This document shows positions 16,840-27,852 of a stretch of 64,000 nucleotides of DNA, one piece after another. The notes beneath the pieces are model-generated. The model was not told where the DNA came from. It was given only the letters and a program-made list of their open reading frames with translations, and ran no database searches. The translations under genes and the position numbers were made by a program. The stretch comes from Streptomyces sp. Mut1 (GTDB lineage: Bacteria > Actinomycetota > Actinomycetes > Streptomycetales > Streptomycetaceae), in assembly GCF_030719295.1 (NCBI RefSeq), contig NZ_CP120997.1, positions 682,001 through 746,000 on the forward strand. Direction: 5' to 3'. Every line of letters starts with the position of its first letter. Position 1 is the first letter of the stretch.

Positions 16840-17271
16840 TCATCCCAGGAAGCTCAGCCGAACCTGACGGTTGTCATTAGAGACGTTCGTGTCCACCAGG
16901 CACACCGACTGCCAGGTTCCCAGCTCCAGTCGTCCCGCGATCACCGGCAGCGTCGCGTGTGGGGGGATCAGGGCCGGGACCACGTGGTCGCGGCCGTGGC
17001 CCGGGGTGCCGTGGCGGTGCTGCCAGCGGTCGTCGGCGGGGAGCAGCGTGCGCAGGGCCGCCAGGAGGTCGTCGTCGCTGCCCGCGCCGGTCTCCAGGAT
17101 GGCGATTCCGGCGGTGGCGTGCGGGACGAAGATGTTGAGGAGGCCGTCACGGCCGGCGGCCGCGCGAGTGAGGAACTGCTCGCAGTCCGATGTCAGGTCG
17201 GTGACGGTCTCCGTCGAGCCCGTGGTGAGGTGCAGGACGGTGGTGGTGAAGGGAGAAGACATGGCGCCCAT
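16840..17271 (-). CDS. YjbQ/UPF0047-family protein
   Basis: A 143-residue protein of the YjbQ family (secondary thiamine-phosphate synthase enzyme). The family landmarks are present: GLLNIFVPHATAGIAILETGAG, DDRWQHRHGTPGHGRDHVVPALIPPHATLPVIAGRLELGTWQSVCLVD. The conserved His residues in HATAG, HRHG and PPHATLP probably bind metal. Two ATG codons three codons apart are possible starts; I use the upstream one because GGAG lies 9 bases before it. It converges with the nitroreductase gene and is divergent from the flavin monooxygenase. A weak thiamine-phosphate synthase activity is reported for the family; the true role is not established. Confidence 0.9.
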   Translation of the reverse strand: MGAMSSPFTTTVLHLTTGSTETVTDLTSDCEQFLTRAAAGRDGLLNIFVPHATAGIAILETGAGSDDDLLAALRTLLPADDRWQHRHGTPGHGRDHVVPALIPPHATLPVIAGRLELGTWQSVCLVDTNVSNDNRQVRLSFLG

Positions 17272-17381
17272 CCTGCCGCTCTCCGGGTCCGATGCCGCTG
17301 ATCGCGTGTGCGCGTCGGGTGCTTCGGCCGTGGCCGGCCCGTCGCGGGAAGTTCCGGCGGGCTTCCGGAGTTGGTAGAAGC

Positions 17382-18524
17382 GTGAACGATTTCGGGATGC
17401 GGTCGGTGGACGTCGTAGTCATCGGGGCCGGGCAGGCGGGTCTGTCCGGCGCCTACCACCTGCGACGCGGCGGACTGGAGCCGGACCGTGACTTCGTGGT
17501 CCTCGACCACGCGCCCGCTCCGGGCGGCGCGTGGCAGTTCCGGTGGCCGTCGCTCACCTACGGCAAGGTGCACGGCATGCACTCGCTGCCCGGGATGGAG
17601 CTGACCGGCGCGGACGACGAGCGGCCCTCGTCCGAGGTGATCGGCGAGTATTTCACGCGGTACGAGCGCACGTTCGGGCTGCGGGTGCACCGGCCGGTCG
17701 AGGTGAGCGCCGTACGTGAGGGGGAGGACGGGCGGCTGCTCGTGGAGACCTCCGAAGGCACGTACGCGACGCGCTCCCTGATCAACGCCACGGGCACATG
17801 GGACCGGCCGTTCTGGCCTCGTTACCCCGGGCAGGAGACGTTCCGGGGCCGGCAACTGCATACGGCCGACTACCCGGGGCCCGCCGAGTTCGCCGGGCAG
17901 CGAGTCGTCGTCGTGGGCGGTGGCGCCTCCGGTACGCAGCATCTGATGGAGATCGCCGAGGTGGCGGCCGAGACGTACTGGGTGACGCGTCGGCCGCCGG
18001 TGTTCCGGGACGGGCCGTTCGGCGCGGAGCAGGGACGGGCCGCCGTGGCGATGGTGGAGGAACGGGTCCGGCGCGGGCTGCCACCGCAGAGCGTGGTGAG
18101 CGTCACCGGGCTGCCCGTCACCGACGCCGTCCGGCACGCCCGTGAGTCCGGGGTGCTCGACCGGCTGCCGATGATCGACCGGATCACGCCGGACGGCGTC
18201 GCCTGGGACGACGGCCGCGCTGTCGAGGCCGATGTCATCCTCTGGGCGACCGGCTTCCGCGCCGCCGTCGACCATCTCGCCCCGCTGCGGCTGCGGGAGC
18301 GCGGGGGCGGCATCCGGGTCGAGGGCACGCGAGCCGTGCGGGACGAGCGCGTCCACCTCGTCGGGTACGGGCCGTCCGCCAGCACCATCGGCGCCAACCG
18401 CGCCGGACGAGCCGCCGTCCGGGCCATCGGGGAACTACTCCGGCGGGAGAGGGAACGGGAGCAGGAGGGTGCGGGAGCGGTGGACGGGATCGGGGCCGCT
18501 GCCGAGGTCGCGTCGGCCGCGTGA
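17382..18524 (+). CDS. Flavin-containing monooxygenase-like FAD/NADPH oxidoreductase
   Basis: A 380-residue oxidoreductase with two Rossmann motifs. The FAD-binding GAGQAG is near residue 15 (VDVVVIGAGQAGLSGAYHL) and the NADPH-binding GGGASG in RVVVVGGGASGTQHL. The segment YATRSLINATGTWDRPFWPRYPGQETFRGRQLHTADY is typical of FMO/CzcO-like proteins, and VILWATGFRAAVDHL matches the conserved ATGF motif. The GTG at 17382 has GGAG upstream; an ATG five codons later is equally possible. Members oxidise soft nucleophiles or ketones, or are annotated as putative flavoprotein CzcO. Substrate unknown. It converges with the MltG-like gene after 16 bases. Confidence 0.88.
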   Translation: MNDFGMRSVDVVVIGAGQAGLSGAYHLRRGGLEPDRDFVVLDHAPAPGGAWQFRWPSLTYGKVHGMHSLPGMELTGADDERPSSEVIGEYFTRYERTFGLRVHRPVEVSAVREGEDGRLLVETSEGTYATRSLINATGTWDRPFWPRYPGQETFRGRQLHTADYPGPAEFAGQRVVVVGGGASGTQHLMEIAEVAAETYWVTRRPPVFRDGPFGAEQGRAAVAMVEERVRRGLPPQSVVSVTGLPVTDAVRHARESGVLDRLPMIDRITPDGVAWDDGRAVEADVILWATGFRAAVDHLAPLRLRERGGGIRVEGTRAVRDERVHLVGYGPSASTIGANRAGRAAVRAIGELLRREREREQEGAGAVDGIGAAAEVASAA

Positions 18525-18540
18525 ATCCCGGCGTTCCCCG

Positions 18541-19389
18541 TCAGCCCTCCCCCTCACTCCTGCGGTTGCGGTTGAACTCCGCCACGTTGCGCTGCTGCTC
18601 CGCGTAGTCGTCGGTGAAACGGGTGTCGCCGGGGGCCACCGTCACGAAGTACAGCCAGGGGCCGGGGGTCGGGCCGATCGCCGATGTCATCGCCTGCTCC
18701 CCCGGGTTGCCGATGGGGGTGGGCGGGAGGCCCTTGTGCTCGTAGCTGTTGTAGGGGCTGTCGATCTTGGTGTCACCCGTGGTGGTGTCCAGCGTGCTGC
18801 GGTTCATCGCGTAGTTGAGGGTGGAGTCCATCTGGAGCGGCATCCCGCGGGCGAGCCGGTTGTGGATGACCCGGGCCACCTTGCCCATGTCCGCTTCGGT
18901 GTCCGCCTCGGCCTGGACGATGGAGGCGATGGTCACCGTCTGGTAGACGGTGACGTCGTTGCGCCGCGCTCCGGCCGTGATGTGGTCCGCGCCGAAGCGC
19001 TCGACCGCCGTGTCGACCATGTAGCGCAGCAGGCTCTGCGGGGTCGTCGCGGAGGTGACGGGGTACGTCGCCGGGAAGAGGTAGCCCTCGGGGTTGCCCT
19101 TCGCTGCGGCGGGGAGCGGGAGGTCCGCCGTCGCCACGGTCTTCGCGGTGGTGCCGGCGGGCCGGCCGAGGGCCTTGTCGACGGCCGCGTAGACCTGCGT
19201 GGCCCGCCATCCCTCGGGGATCACCAGCGTGCGGGGCTGTTCGGTACGGGGTTCCCTCGTCAGCAGGGGGACGAGCACGGCGGCGGCCACCGCGAGCACG
19301 AGCACGGCGCCGATGAGCAGCACCAGACGGCCGCGCCGGGTCGGACGAAGTCTGCGGTGAGGCCGGTTGTCCGGGGTCTCGTGCGCCAT
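18541..19389 (-). CDS. Short MltG/YceG-like endolytic transglycosylase
   Basis: A 282-residue membrane-anchored protein. Residues about 21-44 form a single helix after an Arg-rich cytoplasmic N-terminus. The YceG catalytic region includes GYLFPATYPV, TIASIVQAEADTEADMGKVARVIHNRL with the putative catalytic Glu in VQAEA, GMPLQMDSTLNYA, SPYNSYEHKGLPPTPIGNPG and the late LYFVTVAPGDTRFTDDYAEQQRNVAEFNRN. MltG cuts nascent glycan strands during wall synthesis. Streptomyces usually also encodes a longer MltG in the aroE region, so this shorter one is probably a paralogue. It follows the ABC exporter gene in the same direction but is separated by hairpins. Confidence 0.88.
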   Translation of the reverse strand: MAHETPDNRPHRRLRPTRRGRLVLLIGAVLVLAVAAAVLVPLLTREPRTEQPRTLVIPEGWRATQVYAAVDKALGRPAGTTAKTVATADLPLPAAAKGNPEGYLFPATYPVTSATTPQSLLRYMVDTAVERFGADHITAGARRNDVTVYQTVTIASIVQAEADTEADMGKVARVIHNRLARGMPLQMDSTLNYAMNRSTLDTTTGDTKIDSPYNSYEHKGLPPTPIGNPGEQAMTSAIGPTPGPWLYFVTVAPGDTRFTDDYAEQQRNVAEFNRNRRSEGEG

Positions 19390-19410
19390 GCGGGCACGCT
19401 ATCCCCCGCC

Positions 19411-19429
19411 GGTCCCCGCAGCGGGGACC
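19411..19429 (-). terminator. Hairpin upstream of the MltG-like gene
   Basis: GGTCCCCGC and GCGGGGACC are perfect inverted arms separated by one base; the real loop would open a few pairs. It lies between the ABC exporter stop and the MltG-like start. Confidence 0.45.
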
Positions 19430-19470
19430 CCGCTTCTCGACGGCATGCCCCCCGGCACAGCACGAGCCGG

Positions 19471-19488
19471 GACCGGCCGCCGCCGGTC
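19471..19488 (-). terminator. Hairpin at the ABC exporter stop codon
   Basis: GACCGGC and GCCGGTC pair around the tetraloop CGCC, overlapping the stop codon of the exporter gene. Together with the second hairpin at 19411-19429 it probably ends the exporter transcript. Confidence 0.45.
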
Positions 19489-21295
19489 AGCCCGCCGCCA
19501 CCGGGGCCGGCTCCGTGTCTCTGCGGACCAGGGCGGCGTACCGCCCGTCCTGCTGGAGCAGTTCCTCGTGGGTGCCGCGCTCCGCCGCGCGGCCGGAGTC
19601 CAGGACGACGATCTGGTCGGCGTCGCGGACGGTGGAGAGGCGGTGGGCGATGGTGATGGTGGTGCGTCCGGCGGAGAGGGCGTCGATCGCCTCCTGCACG
19701 GCGCCTTCGGTACGGGTGTCCAGCGCGCTCGTCGCTTCGTCGAGGATCAGCACCGGGGGGTCGCGCAGGATCGTGCGCGCGATGGCCAGGCGCTGCTTCT
19801 CGCCTCCGGAGAAGCGGTAGCCGCGTTCACCGACGAGGGTGTCGTATCCGTCGGGCAGTGAGGCGATGTGGTCGTGGATCTGGGCCGCGCGGGCCGCCGC
19901 CTCGATCTCCTCGTCCGTCGCGTCCGGCTTCGCGAAGCGCAGGTTCTCGGCGACCGAGGCGTGGAAGAGGTACGTCTCCTGGGAGACCACGCCGACCGCG
20001 CGGGCGAGGGTGTCGAAGTCCAGCTCACGGACATCGATCCCGTCGAGCGTCACCCGGCCTCCGGTCACGTCGTAGAGCCGGGGCACGAGGTAGCTGAGGG
20101 TGGACTTGCCGGAACCGGTGGCACCGACGACGGCGAGTCCGGCGCCCGCGGGCACCGTGATGTCGACGCCGCTGAGGGTCGGGCCGCTGGTCTCGTCGTA
20201 ACTGAAGTCGACGTCCTCGAAGCGGACCTCGCCCCGGATCTTCTCCAGGCGCACCGGATTCTCCGGCTCCGTGATGTCCACGGTGAGGTCGAGGTACTCG
20301 AAGATCCGCTGGAAGAGCGCGAGCGACGTCTGCATCTGCACCCCGGTGGAGAGCAGGCTCACGGCCGGACGGAACAGGCCCTGCTGGAGCGAGACGAAGG
20401 CGACGAGCGTGCCGATGGAGACGGCGGGACCGCCGGACTGGAGGGCGATGCCCGCGGCCCAGTAGATGACGGCCGGCATGGCGGCCATGACGATGCCGAT
20501 CGTCGACATCCGCCAGCGTCCGGCCATGCTGGAGCGCACTTCGAGGTCGACCAGGCGTTCGGACTCCTCGGCGAAGTCCCGGGTGAGTGAGTCGGAGCGG
20601 CCCATCGTGCGGCCGAGCAGGATGCCGCTGACGGAGAGCGACTCGGTGACGGTGGCCGCCATGGTGGCCATCTGCTTCTGGCGCTGGGTGGTGATCTTCT
20701 TGCGCTCGCGGCCCACCCGGCGGCTGATCCAGACGAAGACCGGCAGCAGGAGGAGCGAGACGACGGTGAGCCGCCAGTCGAGCGCCAGCATGGCGACGAC
20801 GGTGGCGATGACCGCGGTGAGGTTGGAGACCAGTGAGGTGGCCGTCGAGGTGACCGTCGCCTGCATGCCCCCGATGTCGTTGGCGATCCGGGACTGGACC
20901 TCACCCGTACGGGTCCTGGTGAAGAAGGCGAGCGGCATCCGCTGCAGCTGGGCGTAGACGGCGGTGCGCAGGTCGTGCATCACTCGCTGGCCGACCGTGG
21001 TCGAGATGAGGGTCTGCAGCACGCCGAAGACGCTGTTCATCACGGCGGTCAGGATCATGCCGAGAGCGAGCAGCGAGAGCAGCCCGGTCCGCCCCTGCGG
21101 GATGGCGGTGTCCAGGATCTCGCGCAGCAGGAACGGCGAGGCGACCGAGACCAGCGACGAGGCGCCGACGAGCAGTCCGACCACGGCGAGGCGGCCGCGG
21201 TACGGCCGGAAGAGGCGGAGGATGCGGCGCAGCTCGGCGGGCGGCCGGTCGGCATCCCTGGGCGGGGGTGTCCACGTGGGTTCGTCGGGTTTCAT
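19487..21295 (-). CDS. ABC exporter (fused membrane and ATPase domains)
   Basis: A 602-residue half-transporter of the MsbA/LmrA type. Six membrane helices occupy about residues 35-320, and the ATPase domain follows. Walker A is GATGSGKST, the Q-loop region GVVSQETYLF, the signature FSGGEKQRLAIART, Walker B VLILDEATSALD and the H-loop IAHRLSTV, so the site is complete and the protein can work as a homodimer. I start at the ATG at 21295 because AAGGAG precedes it, although the spacing is short; a GTG 15 codons upstream is possible. It is divergent from a MarR regulator, a common layout for drug or lipid exporters under local control. Confidence 0.92.
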   Translation of the reverse strand: MKPDEPTWTPPPRDADRPPAELRRILRLFRPYRGRLAVVGLLVGASSLVSVASPFLLREILDTAIPQGRTGLLSLLALGMILTAVMNSVFGVLQTLISTTVGQRVMHDLRTAVYAQLQRMPLAFFTRTRTGEVQSRIANDIGGMQATVTSTATSLVSNLTAVIATVVAMLALDWRLTVVSLLLLPVFVWISRRVGRERKKITTQRQKQMATMAATVTESLSVSGILLGRTMGRSDSLTRDFAEESERLVDLEVRSSMAGRWRMSTIGIVMAAMPAVIYWAAGIALQSGGPAVSIGTLVAFVSLQQGLFRPAVSLLSTGVQMQTSLALFQRIFEYLDLTVDITEPENPVRLEKIRGEVRFEDVDFSYDETSGPTLSGVDITVPAGAGLAVVGATGSGKSTLSYLVPRLYDVTGGRVTLDGIDVRELDFDTLARAVGVVSQETYLFHASVAENLRFAKPDATDEEIEAAARAAQIHDHIASLPDGYDTLVGERGYRFSGGEKQRLAIARTILRDPPVLILDEATSALDTRTEGAVQEAIDALSAGRTTITIAHRLSTVRDADQIVVLDSGRAAERGTHEELLQQDGRYAALVRRDTEPAPVAAG

Positions 21296-21451
21296 GGGCT
21301 CCTTCGTCGGGCGTGCGGCTACGGGGCTGGGGCGGTGCACGGCCGTCCGTGACGGTCACGCGCGTCCGCGGTACGTGGGGCAGGGCGGGGGCACGGCTGT
21401 CCGGGCGCGGAAATCGCGACCCCGACGGTCGAGCCGAATGAGAGCATAGTC

Positions 21452-21474
21452 CATTGTTACCTCTACTCACAATG
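21452..21474. promoter_or_regulatory. Palindromic operator candidate for the MarR regulator
   Basis: CATTGT and ACAATG form a perfect inverted repeat with 11 bases between them, in the gap between the divergent ABC exporter and marR-type genes, 26 bases before the MarR start. MarR dimers bind palindromes of this size. The stretch is AT-rich against the background. Confidence 0.6.
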
Positions 21475-21500
21475 AGCGGAGTCCTGATAGTCTCCCTCCC

Positions 21501-21944
21501 ATGGATTCTTCCGACCCCGACGGCCTGCTCGCCGAACAGCTGCTGCGGCTGACGCGCAGGCTCCAGCGCATTCAGAGCCGCCAGCTGGAGCCGATCGATA
21601 TCACGCCCGCGCAGTTCCGGCTGCTGCGCACCGTGGCGCACTACGACGGTCCGCCCCGGATGGCGGATCTCGCACAGCGCCTCGATGTCGTCCCGCGCGC
21701 GGTCACCACGTTGGTGGACGCTCTGGAGGCCGGCGGCCGGGTGCGGCGCATCCCTGATCCGGACAGCCGCAGAGTGGTCCGGATCGAGATCACGGACGAG
21801 GGCATCGCCACACTCCGTTCGCTGCGCGACGCGCGCCGGGCAGCCGCAGAGGAGATCCTGGCTCCATTGACCGCCGATCAGCGCGAGGTGCTCGGCGGAC
21901 TGCTGACCGCTCTCGTCAACGGAATGCCGGAGCGCCGCTGCTGA
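21501..21944 (+). CDS. MarR-family transcriptional regulator
   Basis: A 147-residue MarR winged-helix protein. The recognition region is PPRMADLAQRLDVVPRAVTTLVDALEAGGRVRRIPDPDSRRVVRIEITDEG, with the usual DxRxxxxxLT-like wing. No ribosome site can be seen: pyrimidines fill the 15 bases before ATG. A -10-like TAGTCT ends 7 bases upstream, so the transcript may be leaderless. It is divergent from the ABC exporter and likely represses it and itself through the palindrome at 21452-21474. The inducer is probably a substrate of the exporter. Confidence 0.92.
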   Translation: MDSSDPDGLLAEQLLRLTRRLQRIQSRQLEPIDITPAQFRLLRTVAHYDGPPRMADLAQRLDVVPRAVTTLVDALEAGGRVRRIPDPDSRRVVRIEITDEGIATLRSLRDARRAAAEEILAPLTADQREVLGGLLTALVNGMPERRC

Positions 21945-22000
21945 CCCACGGGACGCAGCGCCGAGCCGCCGAACCGCCAAACCGCCGAGGAGACCTGACC

Positions 22001-24976
<2,976 letters not shown>

Positions 24977-24995
24977 AGCGTACGGTGGCGGCCTG

Positions 24996-25739
24996 TCAGG
25001 CGCTCAGGCTCGCCCGGTCGCCCATCACCACGACCGGGTGCTGCTTCGGGTCCAAGGTGCGCAGCAGCTTCTCCATGGCCGGCTTCGACACACTCACACA
25101 CGCCGAAGTCCCGCTGCCGTGGTCCATGTGCAGCCAGATGCTGCCGCCCTTCGACTGGCCCTGCGGGCGCGTCGGGTCGTTGGGCGGGGTGCCCTTGACC
25201 CGGTTGTAGTCGATGGCGATGACGTAGTCGAAGTCGTGCCAGTGGGACTTCGCCCAGTAGTGCGGGGCCTGGATGGACGCCGACCGCGTGTACGGGAGGA
25301 GGGCGCCGGGGTCGGCCAGCACACCGCCCGCGTCGCTGAGGGTGAAGACGCCGACCGGGCTGCGCTTGTCGTCCTCGTGGTGGTTGGACGCCCAGCCCTT
25401 CTTGCCGTTGTGCGCCTTCCAGCCGGCGACCTTGTCCCACGTGGAGCCGGACTTGGTGTAGAGCACGACGGTGGAGTCGGCGGAGTCCTTGCCCGCGCCG
25501 TAGACGGCGACGACCTGCCGGGACTCGGCCGGGATCTGCGACTGGAGCCGGTCGCCCACATCGGGGATGCGCTTCAGGCCGGTGGTCTGCTCCTTCTGCT
25601 TGCCCTTCTCCGCGGCGGCCGACCGCCCGGCGCCGCGCTTCTTCGTGTCCTGGCTGTCGCCGCAGGACGTCAGGGTCGTGAGCAGGACACCACAGGCGGC
25701 CGCCGAGACCACCACTCGTACCGCACCGGCTATATGCAT
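24996..25739 (-). CDS. L,D-transpeptidase (YkuD)-like lipoprotein
   Basis: A 247-residue secreted lipoprotein. The signal sequence ends in the lipobox TLTSCG (Cys26). A charged linker rich in Lys follows. The C-terminal half (RSPVGVFTLSDAGG, HYWAKSHWHDFDYVIAIDYNR, GGSIWLHMDHGSGTSACVSVS) matches the YkuD-like family; Cys214 in SACVS, with the His of HMDHG, forms the catalytic site. It would cross-link or edit peptidoglycan or act as a related hydrolase. I chose the ATG at 25739, which gives the signal peptide; upstream codons are Arg-rich shadow. It converges with the dehydrogenase gene, with only about 20 bases between stops. Confidence 0.85.
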   Translation of the reverse strand: MHIAGAVRVVVSAAACGVLLTTLTSCGDSQDTKKRGAGRSAAAEKGKQKEQTTGLKRIPDVGDRLQSQIPAESRQVVAVYGAGKDSADSTVVLYTKSGSTWDKVAGWKAHNGKKGWASNHHEDDKRSPVGVFTLSDAGGVLADPGALLPYTRSASIQAPHYWAKSHWHDFDYVIAIDYNRVKGTPPNDPTRPQGQSKGGSIWLHMDHGSGTSACVSVSKPAMEKLLRTLDPKQHPVVVMGDRASLSA

Positions 25740-26016
25740 CCGCCCATGCTCGCACTTGGTGACGTGCGCCTTCGCCCGCCCGAGGGGGGCCCGGCGAAAG
25801 CGTGCCGAATCTTTACCCGTCCGCGGCCGGGCCCGCACAGCCGGTCCCGTCCCCGGCCGGGCCGCGATAAAAGCGTTTGCCGCGTCCCCGGTGATACGCG
25901 AGGCTTGCACGGTTTGGTTCCCCGCCTGCGAATCCCCGCGGGCGGCCCGGTGTTTCACCCGATGCGTCCCGGGGCCCCTCGCGGGTCCCGGCCTCTTTCG
26001 ATTCCTTTGGGACGTC

Positions 26017-27852
26017 ATGCACATTCGCGATCTTCCGTACCTGGATCCCGGCGATCCCGATGTCCGTTCGGGCCCTCGCTTTCTGTACTGGCTGGGCCGC
26101 AATCAGATCCGTGGGCAGCTCAAGTCCCTGCTCTGGGGCCTCCTGCACCAGTGCTCCATCGCGGGCTACCCGCTCGGCGTCGGACTGGCCGTCCAGGCGG
26201 TCATCGACCGGTCGGGCGGACGGCTCGCGCTGGCCGGCGGCCTGACCGCGCTTCTCGGTGTGCTGACCTCGGTGAGCGACACGATGCTCCACCGCAGCGC
26301 CGTCACCAACTGGATCACCGCCGCGGCCCGGGTCCAGCAGCTGCTGTCCCGCAAGACCGCCGAGCTGGGCTCGGCGCTGACCCGCAGGGTCGCCGCGGGC
26401 GAGGTGGTGGCGGTCTCCACCGGTGACGTGGAGAAGATCGGGTGGTTCGTCGAGTCCCTCTCCCGCTTCCTGGCCGCCGCGACGGTGCTGGTCGTCATCA
26501 GCGTCGGACTCCTCCTCTACCTGCCCTCCCTGGGCATTCTCGTGGCGATCGCCATGCCCTTCCTGGCCCTGTCCGTGCTGCCGTTGCTGCCCCGCGCCAC
26601 CCGCCGTGCCGACGTCCAGCGCGAAAAGGCGGGCAAGGCCACCGAGCTGGCCTCGGACACCGTGGCCGGGCTGCGCGTGCTGCGGGGCATCGGCGGCGAG
26701 GACCTGTTCCTGGACCGCTACCGGCGCGCTTCCCAGGAAGTCCGCAAGGCCGCGGTGCACAACGCCCGGATGTGGTCGCTCATCTCCGCGGTCCAGGTCC
26801 TGCTGCCGGGCGTGCTGCTGCTCGTCCTGGTCGTCTACGGGGCCTCGCTGGCGAGGGACGGGAAGGTCGAGGTCGGCCAGCTGGTGACGGTGTACAGCGC
26901 GGCGACCCTGACCCTGTTCCCGCTGCGTCACTTCGAGGAGATCGCCATGGCGTATTCCTTCTCCCGGCCCTCGGCGCAGCGGGCGGTGCGGGTGCTGTCG
27001 CTGAGCCGGACCGCTCGTGCGGCCACGGCCGACACCGTCCCGACGGGCGACCTGTACGACCCGGTCACCGGGCTGCTCGCGCCCCAGGGGCTGTTCACCG
27101 CCGTGGTCTGCGGCGATCCCGACGAGGCGGGCAGGCTGGCGGAACGGCTCGGCGGGCATGCCCAGCCCGAGGAGCGGGAAGAGGCGGGCGAGGAATCGGC
27201 CGCCTCCGGGCCGCCGTCCGTCCTGCTGGGCGGCGTACCCCTGGACGAGCTGGATCTGGACGCGGCGCGGACCGCCGTCCTGGTCCAGGACAAGGATCCG
27301 GTGCTGCTCTCGGGCACCCTGCGTGAGCTGCTCGACGTGCCGTCGTCCGGCAGGGTCACGGCTCGGGCCGCCCTGTCGGCCGCCCAGTGCGACGACGTAC
27401 TGGCCGCCCTGGCGCAGGCGTCCCCCGGCTCGGACGTCGAGCCGCTGGACACCCGGATCACCGAACGCGGCCGGTCGCTCTCCGGCGGACAGCGTCAGCG
27501 GCTCGCGCTGGCCCGGTCGTTGATCACCGACCCGGACGCCCTCGTCCTCGACGAACCCACGTCCGCCGTCGACTCGCACACCGAGGCGCGGGTCGCCGCG
27601 GGCGTGAAGGCGCTGCGCACGGACCGTACGACCGTCGCCTTCTCCTCGTCGCCGCTGCTGCTGGACCTGGCGGACCGGGTGGCGCTGGTCCACGGGGGCT
27701 CGGTGGTGGCCGCCGGTACACACCGTGAGCTGCTGCTCTCCGAGAAGCGGTACCGGGACGTCGTCACACGCGATACCGGCGAGGAGCCGGCGGCCGCGGC
27801 GGGCCGCGACGAAGAGATCGGCACGAGCGAGGAAATCGAGGAGCGGGCATGA
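26017..27852 (+). CDS. ABC exporter half-transporter A (degenerate Walker A)
   Basis: A 611-residue fused permease-ATPase, the first member of a heterodimer. Membrane helices span about residues 25-320. In the ATPase domain Walker A is missing: where GxxGxGKS is expected the sequence reads VVCGDPDEAGRLAERLGG, and the H-loop His is replaced in FSSSPLL. The signature [14 protein letters not shown] and Walker B ALVLDEPTSAVD are intact. Its own nucleotide site is therefore dead, but it can supply the signature motif to the partner's site. The start ATG at 26017 is the first that gives a standard N-terminus. Its stop overlaps the next start by 4 bases (ATGA). Confidence 0.9.
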   Translation: MHIRDLPYLDPGDPDVRSGPRFLYWLGRNQIRGQLKSLLWGLLHQCSIAGYPLGVGLAVQAVIDRSGGRLALAGGLTALLGVLTSVSDTMLHRSAVTNWITAAARVQQLLSRKTAELGSALTRRVAAGEVVAVSTGDVEKIGWFVESLSRFLAAATVLVVISVGLLLYLPSLGILVAIAMPFLALSVLPLLPRATRRADVQREKAGKATELASDTVAGLRVLRGIGGEDLFLDRYRRASQEVRKAAVHNARMWSLISAVQVLLPGVLLLVLVVYGASLARDGKVEVGQLVTVYSAATLTLFPLRHFEEIAMAYSFSRPSAQRAVRVLSLSRTARAATADTVPTGDLYDPVTGLLAPQGLFTAVVCGDPDEAGRLAERLGGHAQPEEREEAGEESAASGPPSVLLGGVPLDELDLDAARTAVLVQDKDPVLLSGTLRELLDVPSSGRVTARAALSAAQCDDVLAALAQASPGSDVEPLDTRITERGRSLSGGQRQRLALARSLITDPDALVLDEPTSAVDSHTEARVAAGVKALRTDRTTVAFSSSPLLLDLADRVALVHGGSVVAAGTHRELLLSEKRYRDVVTRDTGEEPAAAAGRDEEIGTSEEIEERA

